Source of the DNA: Dermatemys mawii
Lineage: Eukaryota; Chordata; Testudines; Dermatemydidae
Direction of reading: 5' to 3'
DNA length: 64,000 nucleotides
NCBI GenBank assembly: GCA_007922305.1
Contig: ML677358.1
Location: 13,285,343-13,349,342 of the forward strand
The notes beneath the pieces are model-generated. The model made no database searches, was not told the DNA's origin, and worked only from the letters and a program-made list of their open reading frames with translations. Numbering within the stretch: the stretch's first letter is position 1; the number at the start of each line of letters is the position of its first letter. The translations under genes were made by a program, and so were the position numbers. Below, piece after piece: positions 26,082 through 37,875 of this stretch.

Positions 26082-26900
26082 CTCTCTCCCCGGCGCTCTG
26101 CAGGGCGCTCGCGGGCAGGAAGAGCGCCCAGCAGAGCAGCAGACCGGCGATCCCCGCTGGAGGATCCATTGCAGCTGAACCGCAGCCCGAGCCCAACACT
26201 TGGAGCCAGCGTTAAAGTTCCCCGCCGCCACCCAACACCATCCGGGGCGGGGGGGGGCAGCCCGGCGCCGCCCCCTTCTCCGCGGCGCCGCCCCGAACGC
26301 GGCGGGGACGGCTCAGCCCCGCGCCGCTCCCCTGGTTCCTGCGCCCCGCAGCAGCGGCGGCCGCTCTGTGAGCTGGCGGCGAAGCAGAGACACCAGGAGG
26401 CGGCTGGAGCGCAGCGCGGGAGAACACAGGGCGTGCGGGGAGCGGAGTCAGGCTGATTGACAGAGGCGCTGCAGCGCGGCTCCGGAGCGAGCCCTGGGAG
26501 CCGTGCCGGGGCTCCCCTCCCGCCTGGATCCAACTCCGGCTGCGGGACACTTCCCCACCCACCGCTTCCACGGCCACGTTTCCGTGCCCTTGACTCTCCG
26601 CGAGCAGCAGCCCGCAGAGTAGTGAGCGCCACGCTCCCTCCAGGTCCTAATGCGCTCAAGTTCCTGCCCCGAGGCGCCCGGCTCGCACCCAGTTCTGCGC
26701 CAAGCTCTTGTGCTTTCTCGAGTCCTGACGTTACGACCCCGTGCAGCAAGCGGAGGGGCGCACACGGGCCTTGTCCCAAGGGGTTTGCACACACACACAC
26801 GGGGCTCCAAAGCCGTGCACCAGAACCCTACACCTAGCACATTCGGGGGAAGTTGGGCTCACATCCCCAATGGGAGACTCAGGCCGCTCTCTGGAAGAAG
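25730..26900 (-). promoter_or_regulatory. ADAMTS2: CpG island spanning ADAMTS2 exon 1 and promoter
   Basis: GC content and CpG frequency rise sharply here against an AT-rich background, most densely at about 26080-26720. The island covers exon 1, the 5' UTR and the likely promoter to the right of 26170, with several GGGCGG-like GC boxes near 26240-26290. I found no TATA box at a convincing distance, so a dispersed CpG-island promoter firing leftward is the simplest reading. The transcription start cannot be fixed from sequence alone. The long open frames in this region, on both strands, are what high GC content produces and are not called as genes. Confidence 0.75.
26082..26169 (-). CDS. ADAMTS2: ADAMTS2 coding exon 1 (start codon, signal peptide)
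   Basis: The exon has 29 codons plus one base and starts MDPPAG, as I recall for mammalian ADAMTS2. A hydrophobic run at about residues 9-18 is followed by Ala-Ser-Ala (20-22), a good signal-peptidase site, so the product enters the secretory pathway. The start context is good, with G at -3 and G at +4. The exon ends GAGAG and meets a donor GTAGGT at 26081-26076. The leftover G joins AT of exon 2 to make Asp30, so the two exons are in phase. Mammalian exon 1 encodes a longer Leu/Pro-rich leader; this one is short. ADAMTS2 is the secreted zinc protease that removes the N-propeptide of fibrillar procollagens. The family identity rests mainly on exon 2. Confidence 0.9.
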
Positions 26901-26909
26901 CCAAACTTG

Positions 26910-28135
26910 ACCTCCCCTTCGGGGAAGCTTAGCTTCTTTGGGTCTCACCAGTCAGCTTCCATCTCAATAAAATTCATCTCAAACACTGTATAAATTCAAG
27001 GACACCTCTAATTTCTGGCCAAGCAGTCTGATTAGCTGCTACATCCCTAGAAATTCTCAGTAGTACTAAATAAATCTAAACACGCATTTAAATACACATC
27101 CACACACACACCCCCCACACACACATTTTCCTCCCCATTTGCAGTTTGTCAGCAACAAGTAGAGTTGTGCAAAACGTTTGCAGCAAAACCTGAAAGCTAG
27201 CCAGTCAACCAAAGTGGTTTGTGACTCTGTCATGAAAACTTGGTCCCATCTGAGAGCAACCCTGGTACTAATCCATGGATTTGTATGAAAAACAAGCAAC
27301 TTTTTCATGCACAGCCAGGTGAAATTCAGGTATTTTGACTTGAGTCAGATTCATTTGGAACTGCAAAGATCAGAACTGAAGACAATAATAACATGGACTA
27401 ATGCAAATCAAACTCACAGCGTTTCACCTGGATCTAATACAGTTGGAGCAGACCGAGAATATTTAGATTGTAAATTATTTGGTGCAAGAACTATCAGTAC
27501 AGCATTTAGCACAATGGAGCCCTGATCTTGCAAGGAGACTTTGGGTGCTATTGAAATACAAATAATAATTGATAATTATTAACTGTGATTTTTATGTAAA
27601 GAAAATAAGTTACTTTTTTTACCACAAAAAATTTGCCACAGGGATAGACACAGCCTTAGGGCCCAATGCTTACATGTGACGTTAATGTAACAGTTGAATA
27701 AATATAAAATGTTTACTTTTTCAGGATCGTTTGCCATTTTTCATCAGTTTGCTGGACAATTTTGCAGTAGCCTAAAAGGCTTTGCCTCTTTGTTGTCATT
27801 GGTTTGGGGTCTTACTCATAGGTGTATTTGCACGCTTTACATTGTTTGCATCTCATAGTTTCCTGGAGCAAGTTTTCACCAGGTGGGAGGGCAGGGAATA
27901 GCATGGCAGAACACCAGCTATCCCTGTTTATTGCTATCCCTTCCCCAGTCCTTCAGCCTTTATATTATTAACCCCTTTGACTTCATTGGGGTTACATCCT
28001 GTGGGAAGGGTGTAGGACAAGCCCCAAGGGTAGAAATACTGAAGTAGAATAAGACTGAAAAACACCTGGTAGTGGTCAGTGTGGGAGACAGGCTACAGGA
28101 GAAGATGGACCTCATTTCTGATCTAGTCTTGCATT
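26910..28135. other. 5' flank of ADAMTS2, non-coding
   Basis: This is the first kilobase beyond the CpG island. It holds a CA/C-rich microsatellite at about 27098-27126 and an L3-type tail at 27455-27575, and is otherwise AT-rich unique sequence with no exon seen. Confidence 0.5.
27455..27575 (+). repeat. L3/CR1-type 3' tail
   Basis: ATTGTAAATTATTTGGTGCA, then CAGCATTTAGCACAATGGAG and a closing ACAAATAATAATT, follow the same order as the tail at 16835. It is old and divergent. Confidence 0.55.
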
Positions 28136-28143
28136 GTCTATAT

Positions 28144-28534
28144 CAGTGGCTCTCAGACTTTTGTATTGGTGATCCCTTTCACACAGCAAGTCTCTGAGTG
28201 CAACTCCTGCCCCCTTATAAATTAAAAACACTTTAATATTTAACACTATTATAAATGATGGAAGTGAAGCAGGGTTTGGGGGTGGAGGCTGACATTTTGT
28301 GGACACCCACCCCCCATGTAATAACCTTGCAAGCCCCTCAGGGGTCATGACCAACGTTCCCTCTAATTTTCGACAGGGCGTGTGTGCAAAAAATTTCTTC
28401 AGTGCAAATTTTTGTGCTTCTGTGCAAATTTTTGTGCGTGTGGTGTTTTACCGTGGGCGTGGGGTTTAGGATCTGTGTGTACGCACATAGCTTAGAGGGA
28501 ACAGAGGTCATGACCCCCAGTTTGAGAACCCCTG
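28144..28534. mobile_element. hAT element with perfect 8-bp duplication (outer)
   Basis: The ends CAGTGGCTCTCAGACTT and AGTTTGAGAACCCCTG are inverted repeats of the classic hAT type. The flanks carry an identical GTCTATAT at 28136-28143 and 28535-28542. The body is AT-rich and without a transposase. A second, younger hAT element is inserted at 28352-28506. Confidence 0.9.
28352..28506. mobile_element. Nested hAT element with perfect 8-bp duplication
   Basis: The ends CAACGTTCCCTCTAA and TTAGAGGGAACAGAG are inverted repeats. The flanks carry an identical GTCATGAC at 28344-28351 and 28507-28514. Inside, GTGCAAATTTTTGTGC occurs twice. The 155-bp length and the intact duplication show a later insertion into the outer element. 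Confidence 0.9.
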
Positions 28535-29368
28535 GTCTATATCCCTATGTTCCCCCCCTCCCCACTTTTGAGTAGTCTGATCTTTAAAGCTGGTAAAAAA
28601 AAGGAAGCGAGGGTCAATAGATACCTGTAAGAGCAGAACCACTTATAAACTAAACATATCACTCTTCTCTTTAGTGTTTTTCTCAGATGTCCTTTTCTTG
28701 GGAGAGGCTTTTGCAATAGATTTCCCTGTTTGTCTGTTTTTTTGTGAACTAGTATTGAGCAGCTTCTCTTACTGAAAATCCCATATATGCTCATCAGTAT
28801 GGCTCCATGGCTGGTAAAGCTCCAGCTTTATTTTTATTGGGCTTGTATTTTAAACTGACATGGCTCCTTTAGATTCCCTAGATCCAGTCTTGCTCTGATT
28901 TAAATCACGTGGTGTTCTGCCTTTGACTTTAAAGGGAGCATGAACAGGCCACATGTTTATTACCAGAGGTCTCATGTGCATGTGCTTCAGAGGGAGAGAA
29001 TACAGTGACAACAGATGCTGTGTATATACAACACATGGATTGGCCAACAAGAGGGTTGTGTTAATTGAGATGGAATCTAATTGGAAGAGTTGGAGGTTAG
29101 CAAATCTGCTTAATATGGATAACAGCTGCATTGAAAGGCAATGACATAAGCAAGGAAGAATAAGATAGCAATAAACCCTTCCACAAGTTGCTCTTTGGAG
29201 AAAATGAGTTTCACATGCAGTTGTTATTGTCTTATCAAAGCCAAACAAGATCAAGGGAAATCCACTGGTTCCTGATACCTTCAGAACTGCTTTGCCTAGA
29301 ACCTTCTCAGTAACCCTCCCTTAGGAAGGTGGAGAATAGAAACAAGTCAATATCTGAAAAGATTGTCA

Positions 29369-29769
29369 GCTCTGGTCTACATTACTAAGTTAGGTTGATA
29401 CAAGGCAGCTTACATTAACGTAACTATGGAAGTATCTACACTTAAATTTTGCTCCCGCTGACGTAACTGCCCAGCTACACCAACTTAATAACTCTACCTC
29501 TTCAAGCAGTGTAGCGTCAAAGTCAATGTAGCTGGGTCAACGCAGCGTCAGCACAGACTCCGTGTTGCTTTTGTCAACAGTTACTGGCTTTCAGGAGCCT
29601 TCCCACAATGCCCCATGCTGACAGTACAATTGATACCAGTGCTCCTGGTGAGGATGCACATTGCTGGCACGAGGAGCAAAGTGTAGACATGCACAGGTGA
29701 TATAATTACTGCAGCAGCTGTACGCTGGCGAAAGATAGGTTGACTTAATTTTGTAGTGTGGACATGGCC
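29369..29769. mobile_element. 401-bp TIR element with 3-bp duplication
   Basis: Starting at 29369, the left end reads GCTCTGGTCTACATTAC and then TAAGTTAGGTTGAT. The right end mirrors it with AGGTTGACTTAATTTTGTAG and TGTGGACATGGCC. TCA lies on both sides (29366-29368 and 29770-29772). The ends match the elements at 12357 and 17412. There is no transposase. A PIF/Harbinger assignment rests only on the 3-bp duplication. Confidence 0.75.
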
Positions 29770-30654
29770 TCAGTGTCAAATGATGAGGCCAGAGCCTTGG
29801 CTGCTATAAATCATCATAGTTCCATTGAAGTTAATGGGTGAAATCCTGGTCCTGGTGTAGTCAGAGGGAGTGGCCCCAGGCATGCCCAGCACCAGAGCCT
29901 CAATGACTGACACGAGATGAAACGCAAGAGGCTGTTGCACGTGTCCCATTAAGATTCTGTTCTGACATCATAACAGCAGGTAGCTCTGTCCAAATTGATG
30001 CGATATCCTCCACAACATGAAGCCTTGCAGCAAGAAGCACTTGACTGAATAATCCAGTATAGGAAGTCCAGACTAAGCAGACCACCTACCTCCAACAGCT
30101 CCGCAGTGTCTAATGAAATTAAAGGCCACTTCGTTTGCTGCCAGACTCCAGCATAAAACTTTTTAAAAAATTTGACAGAATTGGCCAAGTTCAGCCTGAT
30201 ACTTACACCCCTTGAGATTTACCTCTACTCTAAATCTAGGCTTAATTTTTCATTAAATGAAAAGCTGAAGTCTTTGTTCAGAAAAACTACCATTAATTAC
30301 AGTTGGAGTAAAGGCCCCAGTCTTCAGCTATTCAAGGTCTTGCCTCCAAGAGTCCTGGTAGTACCCAGGTTTTCATAGGAGTGGAAGGAGGTGGTCGGGA
30401 TAACCTGACTCTGCTCTGGGTGACTGATCGGAAGGTGCAGGGCACTATTTCTTTCTTGTAGCACATTTTACTTAGCTCACTAAATGCAAGTGTCTTTAAT
30501 TTATGGCACTAGCTGCTGCTTTGAGAGAATGTTTTTAAATATATTATAGAGCATTCTGCAATTAGAAGCCCTGTTCCTGGGAGTTCAAAGACCTAATTTG
30601 TTATAGAGGAGAATTCCTTTCAACAACATAAGAAACTGATGATTCAGGGAGGGG

Positions 30655-30855
30655 GAGGGGGAGAGGAAGTCTTTCTGGTATTATATGGCATTTGTTTGCC
30701 AGAAGCTGGAAATGGGCAACATGGGAGGACACTTAATGATTACCTATTATGTTAATTCCCTCTGGGGCACCTGGCATTGACCACTGTCAGAAGACAGGAT
30801 ACTGGGCTAGATGGACCTTTGGTCTGACCCAGTATGACCATTCTTATATTCTATA
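30655..30855 (+). repeat. CR1 LINE 3' end
   Basis: TTTGCCAGAAGCTGGAAATG is followed by GGGCTAGATGGACCTTTGGT and CTGACCCAGTATGACCATTC. This is the conserved 3' end of reptile CR1, and the same words recur at 37090 and 63328. It is 5' truncated, as is usual for CR1. No reverse transcriptase part remains. Confidence 0.85.
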
Positions 30856-30859
30856 CCTT

Positions 30860-32360
30860 CTCCAAGGAGCATTAGTCCTTCAGTTTTTAAGCAGAATTCC
30901 CCCACAATAAAATTCCTAGGGGGAGTTCTGCTTCAAATCTAATGGCATGACATGGTCCCTAGTTCTTACTCCAAAGATTCTCCTGTGAGGCTGGGGAGAA
31001 ACTTTATTTCTGACTCTGTTATTGGTGACTTTATTACTTTTATGTGAAAGGACTGCAGATCAGCTGCTTGTGATTTTCGTGCAGATCATAGTTTTCTGCT
31101 TTCACTCCTAGCCATATGTATACATACCAGTAATGTAACATTATAAATCTTAATTAAAAGGAAGAAAAATTACAGTTCTGTGCCAGTTCATTTCCTCCAC
31201 GCTTGAAATTTCCAGGCCCTCTATTGTTTGAATCTTTTTCATCCCTGATACGTGGCAGTACTATACACCACCTAACATGTATTTTGCAATACCGCATGCC
31301 AAAAAGCAGCAGCTAAAACTGAAACAGCCCTGTCCTCCTCTCTCACCCCTCCCCACCCCTCCCACAAACCTGAGTTCAGTGACAAAAAGAAACAACTCAA
31401 AGTGAGGCCTGATGCAGAAGTTAGTACATCAGTGTGAACGTTCAAGCTTTTTTTTCTCTTTTTTGGGGGGTGGGGGTGGGGGGAGAGAGGATAGGCTCAT
31501 TTCCATTCATTTCTAAGATAAGGTGACAGCAGGACTAACCCTTTCCAGTGCCAGAGAAACAGGTTCTTGTGAAAGAGGTAGCTAAAGAAACCCTCATTGA
31601 AGCAACAGCAGTGAAAACAACTGGCCAGATGAGCGAAAGAAAATTATAACATTGAAAAACACCCTAAATGAATGAAGGATGAAATTCAGCTCAGAGGACC
31701 CACACAGGCCCTTGGGTACCAGCTGAGCCCAATATTAGGCCTTGGGTGAAGCAGAGGCTATATGCTCTGGGTGGATTTTCCCTTATTAGCAAGGATGTTT
31801 ACATAAGGATGGACCCTTTTATGTAGGCATTTGATGTAGCCTCCTAACTCCAAGACCTAAGAGTTAGTGTGTGACCTCCTCCCACTTCATGTGCCACAAA
31901 CTCCTTTGCAGTGCAATCTTTTAGGGGGCAACAGGCCAAGCTGAGAAGTATAAAAGTGAACAGATAAACACATCTCTAAGGGCATGTGCATTTGTGGAGC
32001 AGGTTAGGGGAACAATGGATTGTGGTTTCCTGTTAAGCAAGAGGAGAAAAGAGCCCTGTTGGGGTCTCAGTTTGTATTCCACACCATGGGATATTGCACC
32101 ATTAGTGGTAAACTTAATACTAGAAAAGTCCCTGTTGGGACTTTGGTTGCAGCTTTGGTGGCATTGGCTGAATCAGCTCTGCATAGCAGAATAGGCTTAT
32201 GTTTGTGTAGCATAGATCATACTGGTGTTTCTGTAAGACTTTAAAGGGCCAGACTGAGCCAGCACTTCCTTGGTGGTTTCAAAATTTCTACAGAATTTAA
32301 ATGCAAGTTATCTGTTGTGCTTAGATGGCTCCCGTAGCTGTAGAATCTGAGCTCCTCACT
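30860..32360. other. Flanking DNA without recognised gene
   Basis: This holds short T and G runs near 31445-31490 and otherwise unremarkable unique sequence. Frames at 31994-32244 have no splice context or family features. Confidence 0.45.
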
Positions 32361-32369
32361 CTGTAATGT

Positions 32370-32530
32370 ACCATCCACCATTTCCCATGGGTGTTGTGGG
32401 AAATTCTACCATCTCCATTTCACAGTGGGGAGCTGTCAGTTAAGTGACTCGGCCAAGGTTACACATGAAGTCTGTGACCAAGCATGGACTTGACCCCAGG
32501 TCTCCCAAGTTTCAGGCTAGTGCACCATCT
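32370..32530 (-). repeat. Core SINE (MIR-like), minus strand
   Basis: CATCTCCATTTCACAGTGGG, then AAGTGACTCGGCCAAGGTTA and GACCCCAGGTCTCCCAAG, read as the complement of a tRNA-headed core SINE, in the expected order. Identity to the family is moderate, so the copy is old. Confidence 0.65.
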
Positions 32531-32539
32531 ACAGGCGCA

Positions 32540-34020
32540 GCCAGAATTTTCCTAGGGAGAAGGCCTAGTGATCTCCCTTTCCACCCTGCACCCAGCCCGC
32601 TCCTTTCCCACTGCTGCTCCCCCATCCCCAGTCCCAAGCTATCTCATGTTCCTTTCTGCACCCAGCCCCATGCTCTTGAACAGAGAGCTAGTCATGCTGA
32701 AGACCATCATCAGCATCAGGGACCAGGTAAGTTCTGGGAGCCCCAGACCCAATCCTCCTCCTGCATCGCCACTTCTCCAGAAAGTACCCAAAGCCCACAT
32801 CCAATACTCCCATCCCTTTGGAAACTGGAAATTCATGGTTCTTCCTGCTCTGTCTCCCCACAGAAGCTGTGGGTGCCTAGTGCCCAACAGCACTGAAGGG
32901 ACTGTAAAGGTTGTGGGGAGGGGCAAAAACAGGCTCATGGGGTCACAACTCCACCCAAATTTGGCCCAGCAGCCCCTCTATCCTCACAAAGGGGTGGCCA
33001 GGCCAAGTTTCAAACGTCAGTCAGGGGTTGGGGGGGCACTAGCCCCCACCACTACCGAGACCCTGGACATCCATCCTCCCTAAAGTTTCTATCCACATGG
33101 TTACAGACAGCCTTCCAAACATTAATCCATGTAATTCTATCTTAAATGAATCCACAGAACAAGAGAAACAGCTGAACAGATCTTTATCTGCATGGTGCAA
33201 ATGGAGAGGCTGTGGAGTGGTGTAAAGGTGGCAGAAAGCTCATGCTGGGACTCCACTGATCCTGCAGATCCTTAGTGCAAGTTAGTTTCCATGTGCTCAT
33301 TGAAAACATCCATCTACTCTGGGATTATACAATTTCACGACGTTGCTGTCTCTTCCTACTTGATTCCCCTTGAATACAGTATAGGGAGTACAATCAATTC
33401 CTGATCGCCTACTCCAGAATTCTATGCTTAGCACCAAGTTCCTACATAGGCCCTCGTTGTCTGTCAATGCCATGTCCAAAATTGCTTCCCCTTTAGCTAA
33501 TTTCTCTAATTTTTGAAACTTCGGGTTAGCATTCCAAGAACTTCTTTCAGATGGGTCTAACCGACATCCGAATAACTAAAATACATCATGAAGACTGAGT
33601 CTTGTAACTCTTAGTACAACCTCTCCACATTTTCACCTTGGTTCCTTCTGTGCTGATTTAGTGCATCACTATTAACATTCTCATCATGTGATTTACCCAG
33701 CATGTTCCCAGAATACCTGCCTTTCCTATACAAGTATTTGATGATCCTAGTTTTAGCTAATTAGTATTGGGACATTTAATTTCCCTCCTGAAGAAGTCTT
33801 GTTTGTTACTATCCAATTCCTTTCTAAACTTATGATACCTATTTTGAGAGGAGGAAACAGAGTCAAAGGGGCCAGTCCTTGCTTCCTTTTTCATTTTTTT
33901 TTAAATGCAGATTTAATGCCAGATTTCAGCACCCAGGGCTGTCAATCCCCTATTACTCCACTGCGTGGGCAGCAGTAGTACGAGTGTTCCCACAGTCTCC
34001 ACCCACCAGGCCTGTAGAGA
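32540..34020. other. Flanking DNA, C-rich then AT-rich
   Basis: About 32540-33080 is C-rich with long chance frames on both strands but no splice signals that link them. After it, the sequence is ordinary and unique. I can assign neither part. Confidence 0.4.
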
Positions 34021-34023
34021 AAG

Positions 34024-34340
34024 GATGATATAGTGGTTAGAGTACTATCCTGGAATCTATGAAAGCCAATTTCCATTCAGTTCTCTGCCACACCCTAAGG
34101 GTATGTAGACATTTGGGCTGCAGCCCGACCAATGTTACCTTTCACCTCACAGGGTCCCAGAGTCTGGGTGCTAGCCTGAACCCGAACATCTGTACTGTAC
34201 TGCAGTTAAACAGCCCTTTAGCCAAAGACCTGAAAGCTCGGGTCAGCTGGCAAAGGCCAGCTCTGAGTGTTTAGTTACAGTGTAGACATACACTAAGTGA
34301 CTTGCCCAAGATTATGCCTATACTGAAGTTGGAAGGTATA
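34024..34340 (+). repeat. Core SINE split by a TIR element
   Basis: The left part has the tRNA-like head (TATAGTGGTTAGAGTACTAT) and ends at CTCTGCCACACCCTAA. The right part resumes at 34294 with TAAGTGACTTGCCCAAG, the core of the same SINE. The 195-bp element at 34099 separates them. Confidence 0.7.
34099..34293. mobile_element. 195-bp TIR element with TAA duplication
   Basis: The ends GGGTATGTAGACAT and GTGTAGACATACAC are inverted repeats. TAA lies on both sides (34096-34098 and 34294-34296), as PIF/Harbinger elements make. It contains internal complementary words around GGGTCCCAGAGTCTGGG. It interrupts an older SINE, which gives the order of events. Confidence 0.78.
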
Positions 34341-34619
34341 ATTTCCCACTCACATAGACATACCCACACCAGCAAATTGTACTGCTGCACTAAAAATAGC
34401 AGTTTAGCCACAGAGGGATGGACTAGCTGCAATGCCATCAGAGACCTTTCATTTTTAAATCTCCCGTTTCACAGCCCCATGTCTGATACAGTCTTTTCAT
34501 ACATAGATTTTTGTCTCTACAAATAAATCCACCTTTTTAAAAAAGCATTTTTGAGATTCTGCAGCTGCAGAGTATTTTTCTGTAGTACAGGGATACCTCC
34601 AGGCTGCAGTGGATGTAGG

Positions 34620-34875
34620 TAACTCAGTGTGTTATACATTGTATAAACACACAGCATAACAGTCCCTGCTGCAAAGAGTTTACAGTCTAAATACAGTGGA
34701 GCTCCAGTATAATGCGAATCCAGATACAGTGCAATTATACCGTGGCTCCCAAGTCTGTAGGCTAAACAGACAAAGGAGGGAAGGGAAAACAGGCATAAAA
34801 GGGTAAAGTAATTTGCCAACGTGGTAGTGGAGGGAATAGATTGACTTCCAGTCCAGTGTCCTACCCACATTGCTG
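34620..34875 (-). repeat. Core SINE / L3-type element, minus strand
   Basis: AAGAGTTTACAGTCTAAATA, later TAAAGTAATTTGCCAACG, and then TTCCAGTCCAGTGTCCTACC, give the complement of the tail, core and tRNA head of a core SINE. The same arrangement occurs at 40563. Confidence 0.6.
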
Positions 34876-34879
34876 CTCA

Positions 34880-37080
34880 TATTTTAAGTCCTCCTGCAAT
34901 TCAGAACAATTTTTTTAAACATACTTTGAGCTTTTTGTTCTTTATATTTGCAGACAGAAACTTTTCATTTCCTCTAGCCATGAGGGACAAGCTCCCTCCC
35001 TTATCCTATTCTCACCATCTTATATTGCCAGCTCAAAGGATGCAGGTACACTTGCAACGTAGAAATTGAAGTTACATGTTTTATTTATTTATTTTTTTAA
35101 ATCATGCCTTTTGGGCTAGTAAGAGCCTTAACACTGAACGGGAGAAAACTGTAACTAATTGTATCTTCAAAGAGGAGTTTAAGCCTTGAGCAGAAGCAGA
35201 GATATTGAGTTCATTGGATGGTACCCGCACTTGACTCAGATATAAGTCCTTACAAATTAGGTTAAGGAAAACATACTGCCAGCCAGAAGCTCACATTTTA
35301 AGTGGTTTTTCTCCAGTCATGGAGGTGACACTGTTTCTATAGCTCGCTGTTAAAGTACTATAGGTGACAGGAAAGGAGCATGTACAAGAGAGTATCTGAG
35401 ACAAATAAATTCTGGGAGTTCATGGAGTCTGACTCAGTGAGAGAGTCACCTGCCCTGGGAGAAGTTCAGCCTATCACAGAAGCACAATGGTTACAAACAG
35501 AGAAATGTTTATTGATGACTCGGGGGGTCAAAGTCAATGGTGAAGTGGAGAATTGGTGGATATGTGCCTCACTTGTATCCCTCTTTCTCCTCCTCTCACA
35601 AGACCAGGCATTAGCTTTGCCTAAGCCCATTGCTATCACTACTGCCCATGTAGTAAATTAAATTTGCTTTATTTCCAGCCTCTGTATCTGTGCATGCAGG
35701 GGGTAACATCTGGGGAGTCTGAAATTGCCTTAACTCCTACTCGGCCCTTCACTGGTTGGGATAGAGGAGAGTGAGGAAGGGAACTTTTCAATAAAACATC
35801 TACTGTGGTAAGCCACATGCATCACTGACATTAGGAAATTAAGGAAACTCAGTTCTCTGGGAACACTACAGAGTGGAGCTAGAATCATTTCCATCCTCCT
35901 CCATAGGGCAGAATTTACGGCCCAACCATTCATTCCTGGTATACCCAGCACCCCAACTGACTGCACTGGGAGATTTTGGTGTCCTTAAAGTGCAGGGTAG
36001 GGTGACTGTGAGCCTAGTTCTAAATATCAGTAATGAAAACAACTTGCAAAATCTTTAGTACAAGATGGGCCATTATTGAAGTGCATGTAGTAAAACAATA
36101 TTGGCTACTCCTCAGTGCATTCTATAAATGATGCATTAAAGTCTCATCTGTAATATGAATAGCCCTTACTTGAGTGGGCCCATTGTATGTTTTCTTTAAA
36201 AAGTAATAAAACTTGATTCATACAAAGAGAGAGAGAGAGAGAGAGAGAGAGAACCATTGTGGTTCATGGGAGACTGCTGTTGAACTGCTACTTCTAGACT
36301 GATGGAAATAGTAAAAACAAGTGGATATAAATGGAGGTTACGGGAAAAAATTCAGAAGGCATAATAAAACAATTTGCACCGGGAAACAAAGATGTGGAAA
36401 AGTCTTTTTCCAGTAAACACAGCTCATGCATTAAGCATTCCAGTGCCCCTAGGATATATGGATGTTTTTAATTATCTTTTCTCATTTCCACAAATGTGAT
36501 AAAATCACTTTCATGCAAATATTTAACTTTCACCAATTCTATGGCTGATTTCTGCTGCAATTTTAACCAACAGTAACAAGTAGATCACAGGGTTCATTTT
36601 GTGACCTGAAAACTAGTTAGAAGTCTTCCTGGCTATGGTTCTTTGCACTGATTGCAGAATGTCAAAAAGATTTGATTGTTCCTCCCTTTTATTGTAGTGT
36701 AAATCAGGAGTAACCCCAGTATACGCAGTACAGTGTCCCCAGTGTGAAATGGATGTTGATAATATCAGACTCAATGTTTATACTCTAGATTACATTTACA
36801 AGAAAGTTTTCCCATTATTTTATCTTTAGCTTAATGTTCAATCCTCTAATATGGAGCCATTGAAAGTTATTCAAGGGCATTTCATAGTCAGACAGAAAAG
36901 AAATCCTATAATGTAGAAAGCAAAGCAAGCAGTGAAAAATGTGAAATCTACCTACTGAAATGTCATGTTCTAGCTGTTTACTCCCCTGGACATTGTGAAT
37001 ACATTTTTGGTATTGTGCTGTTTGAAGTTCAAACTAGTTAAACTGAAATATAGGGTTTTACTAATGAGTTTTCACTTCCA
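34880..37080. other. Flanking DNA with GA microsatellite
   Basis: This is unique AT-rich sequence. A (GA)n run of about 27 nt lies at 36226-36252. No exon or named repeat was recognised elsewhere in the stretch. Confidence 0.45.
36226..36252 (+). repeat. (GA)n microsatellite
   Basis: About 13 uninterrupted GA units. Confidence 0.95.
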
Positions 37081-37089
37081 TAGAAATGA

Positions 37090-37488
37090 TATGATATTAC
37101 ATAAAAGATGGCATCTCAGTGATCAACCAAACCCAAACAGGTTTAAAAACAGACAAAAGGAAGTATTTTTTCCACACAATGCACAGTTAACCTGTGGAAC
37201 TCCTTGCCAGAGGATGTTGTGAAAGCCAAGAGTATAACAGGTTCAAAAAAGAACTAGATAAGTTCATGGAGGATAAGTCCATCAATGGCTATAGCCAGGA
37301 TGGACAGGGATGGTGTCCCTAGTCTCTGTTTGCCAGAAGCTGGGAATGGGTGACAGGGGATGTATCACTTGGTGATTACCTGTTCTGTTCATTCCCTCTC
37401 TGACACCTGCCATTGGCCACTGTTAGAAGGCAGGATACTGGGCTAGATGGACCTTTGGTCTAACGCAATATGGCCATTCTTATGTGAT
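37090..37488 (+). repeat. CR1 LINE 3' end (longest copy)
   Basis: The copy starts with a degenerate C-terminal part of the CR1 ORF2 region (TGTGGAACTCCTTGCCAGAG). It then runs through TTTGCCAGAAGCTGGGAATG and GGGCTAGATGGACCTTTGGT to GGCCATTCTTATGTGATTC. It is 5' truncated and has no intact frame. Confidence 0.85.
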
Positions 37489-37875
37489 TCACATTTTCAA
37501 ACAAATGTTTCCACTGGTAATAACTTATGGGGCCTGTTTTCCTTTGGTGGCAGCTTATGAGAACTATGGAATCTGCGAGCGAGGATGGTCGAGGCATCTT
37601 GCCTGTGTCAGTCAAAAATTCTCTTTTTGGCACACGAATAACTTCTTACCATTCGTCTATGTTCACATGTGCAAGGAGTATTTCATTCTCCAATGCAGAT
37701 TTGAAGACAGAGCAGTTAACTCTGGGGGACCTTCTGTGGCTCCTAGCTCTGTATAAGAGGGATATTTTGATTGAGTAGAAAGAGAAATCAGTCACAAGAA
37801 ATAGCCACGCCTTAGACCCTGCTTATTTGATGTTAGCACTCCTATTTGGAAAAGGCTTATTGAGATGGTTACATG

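Noticed and set aside
26078..26800. A 240-codon minus-strand frame and other long frames over the CpG island
   Set aside because: They conflict with the ADAMTS2 exon 1 frame and splice donor, are rich in Arg/Pro/Gly/Ala as high GC content produces, and show no domain.
32444..33083. Long overlapping frames (150 and 171 codons)
   Set aside because: Pro/Ser-rich reading of a C-rich tract partly covered by a SINE; no domain and no splice context.
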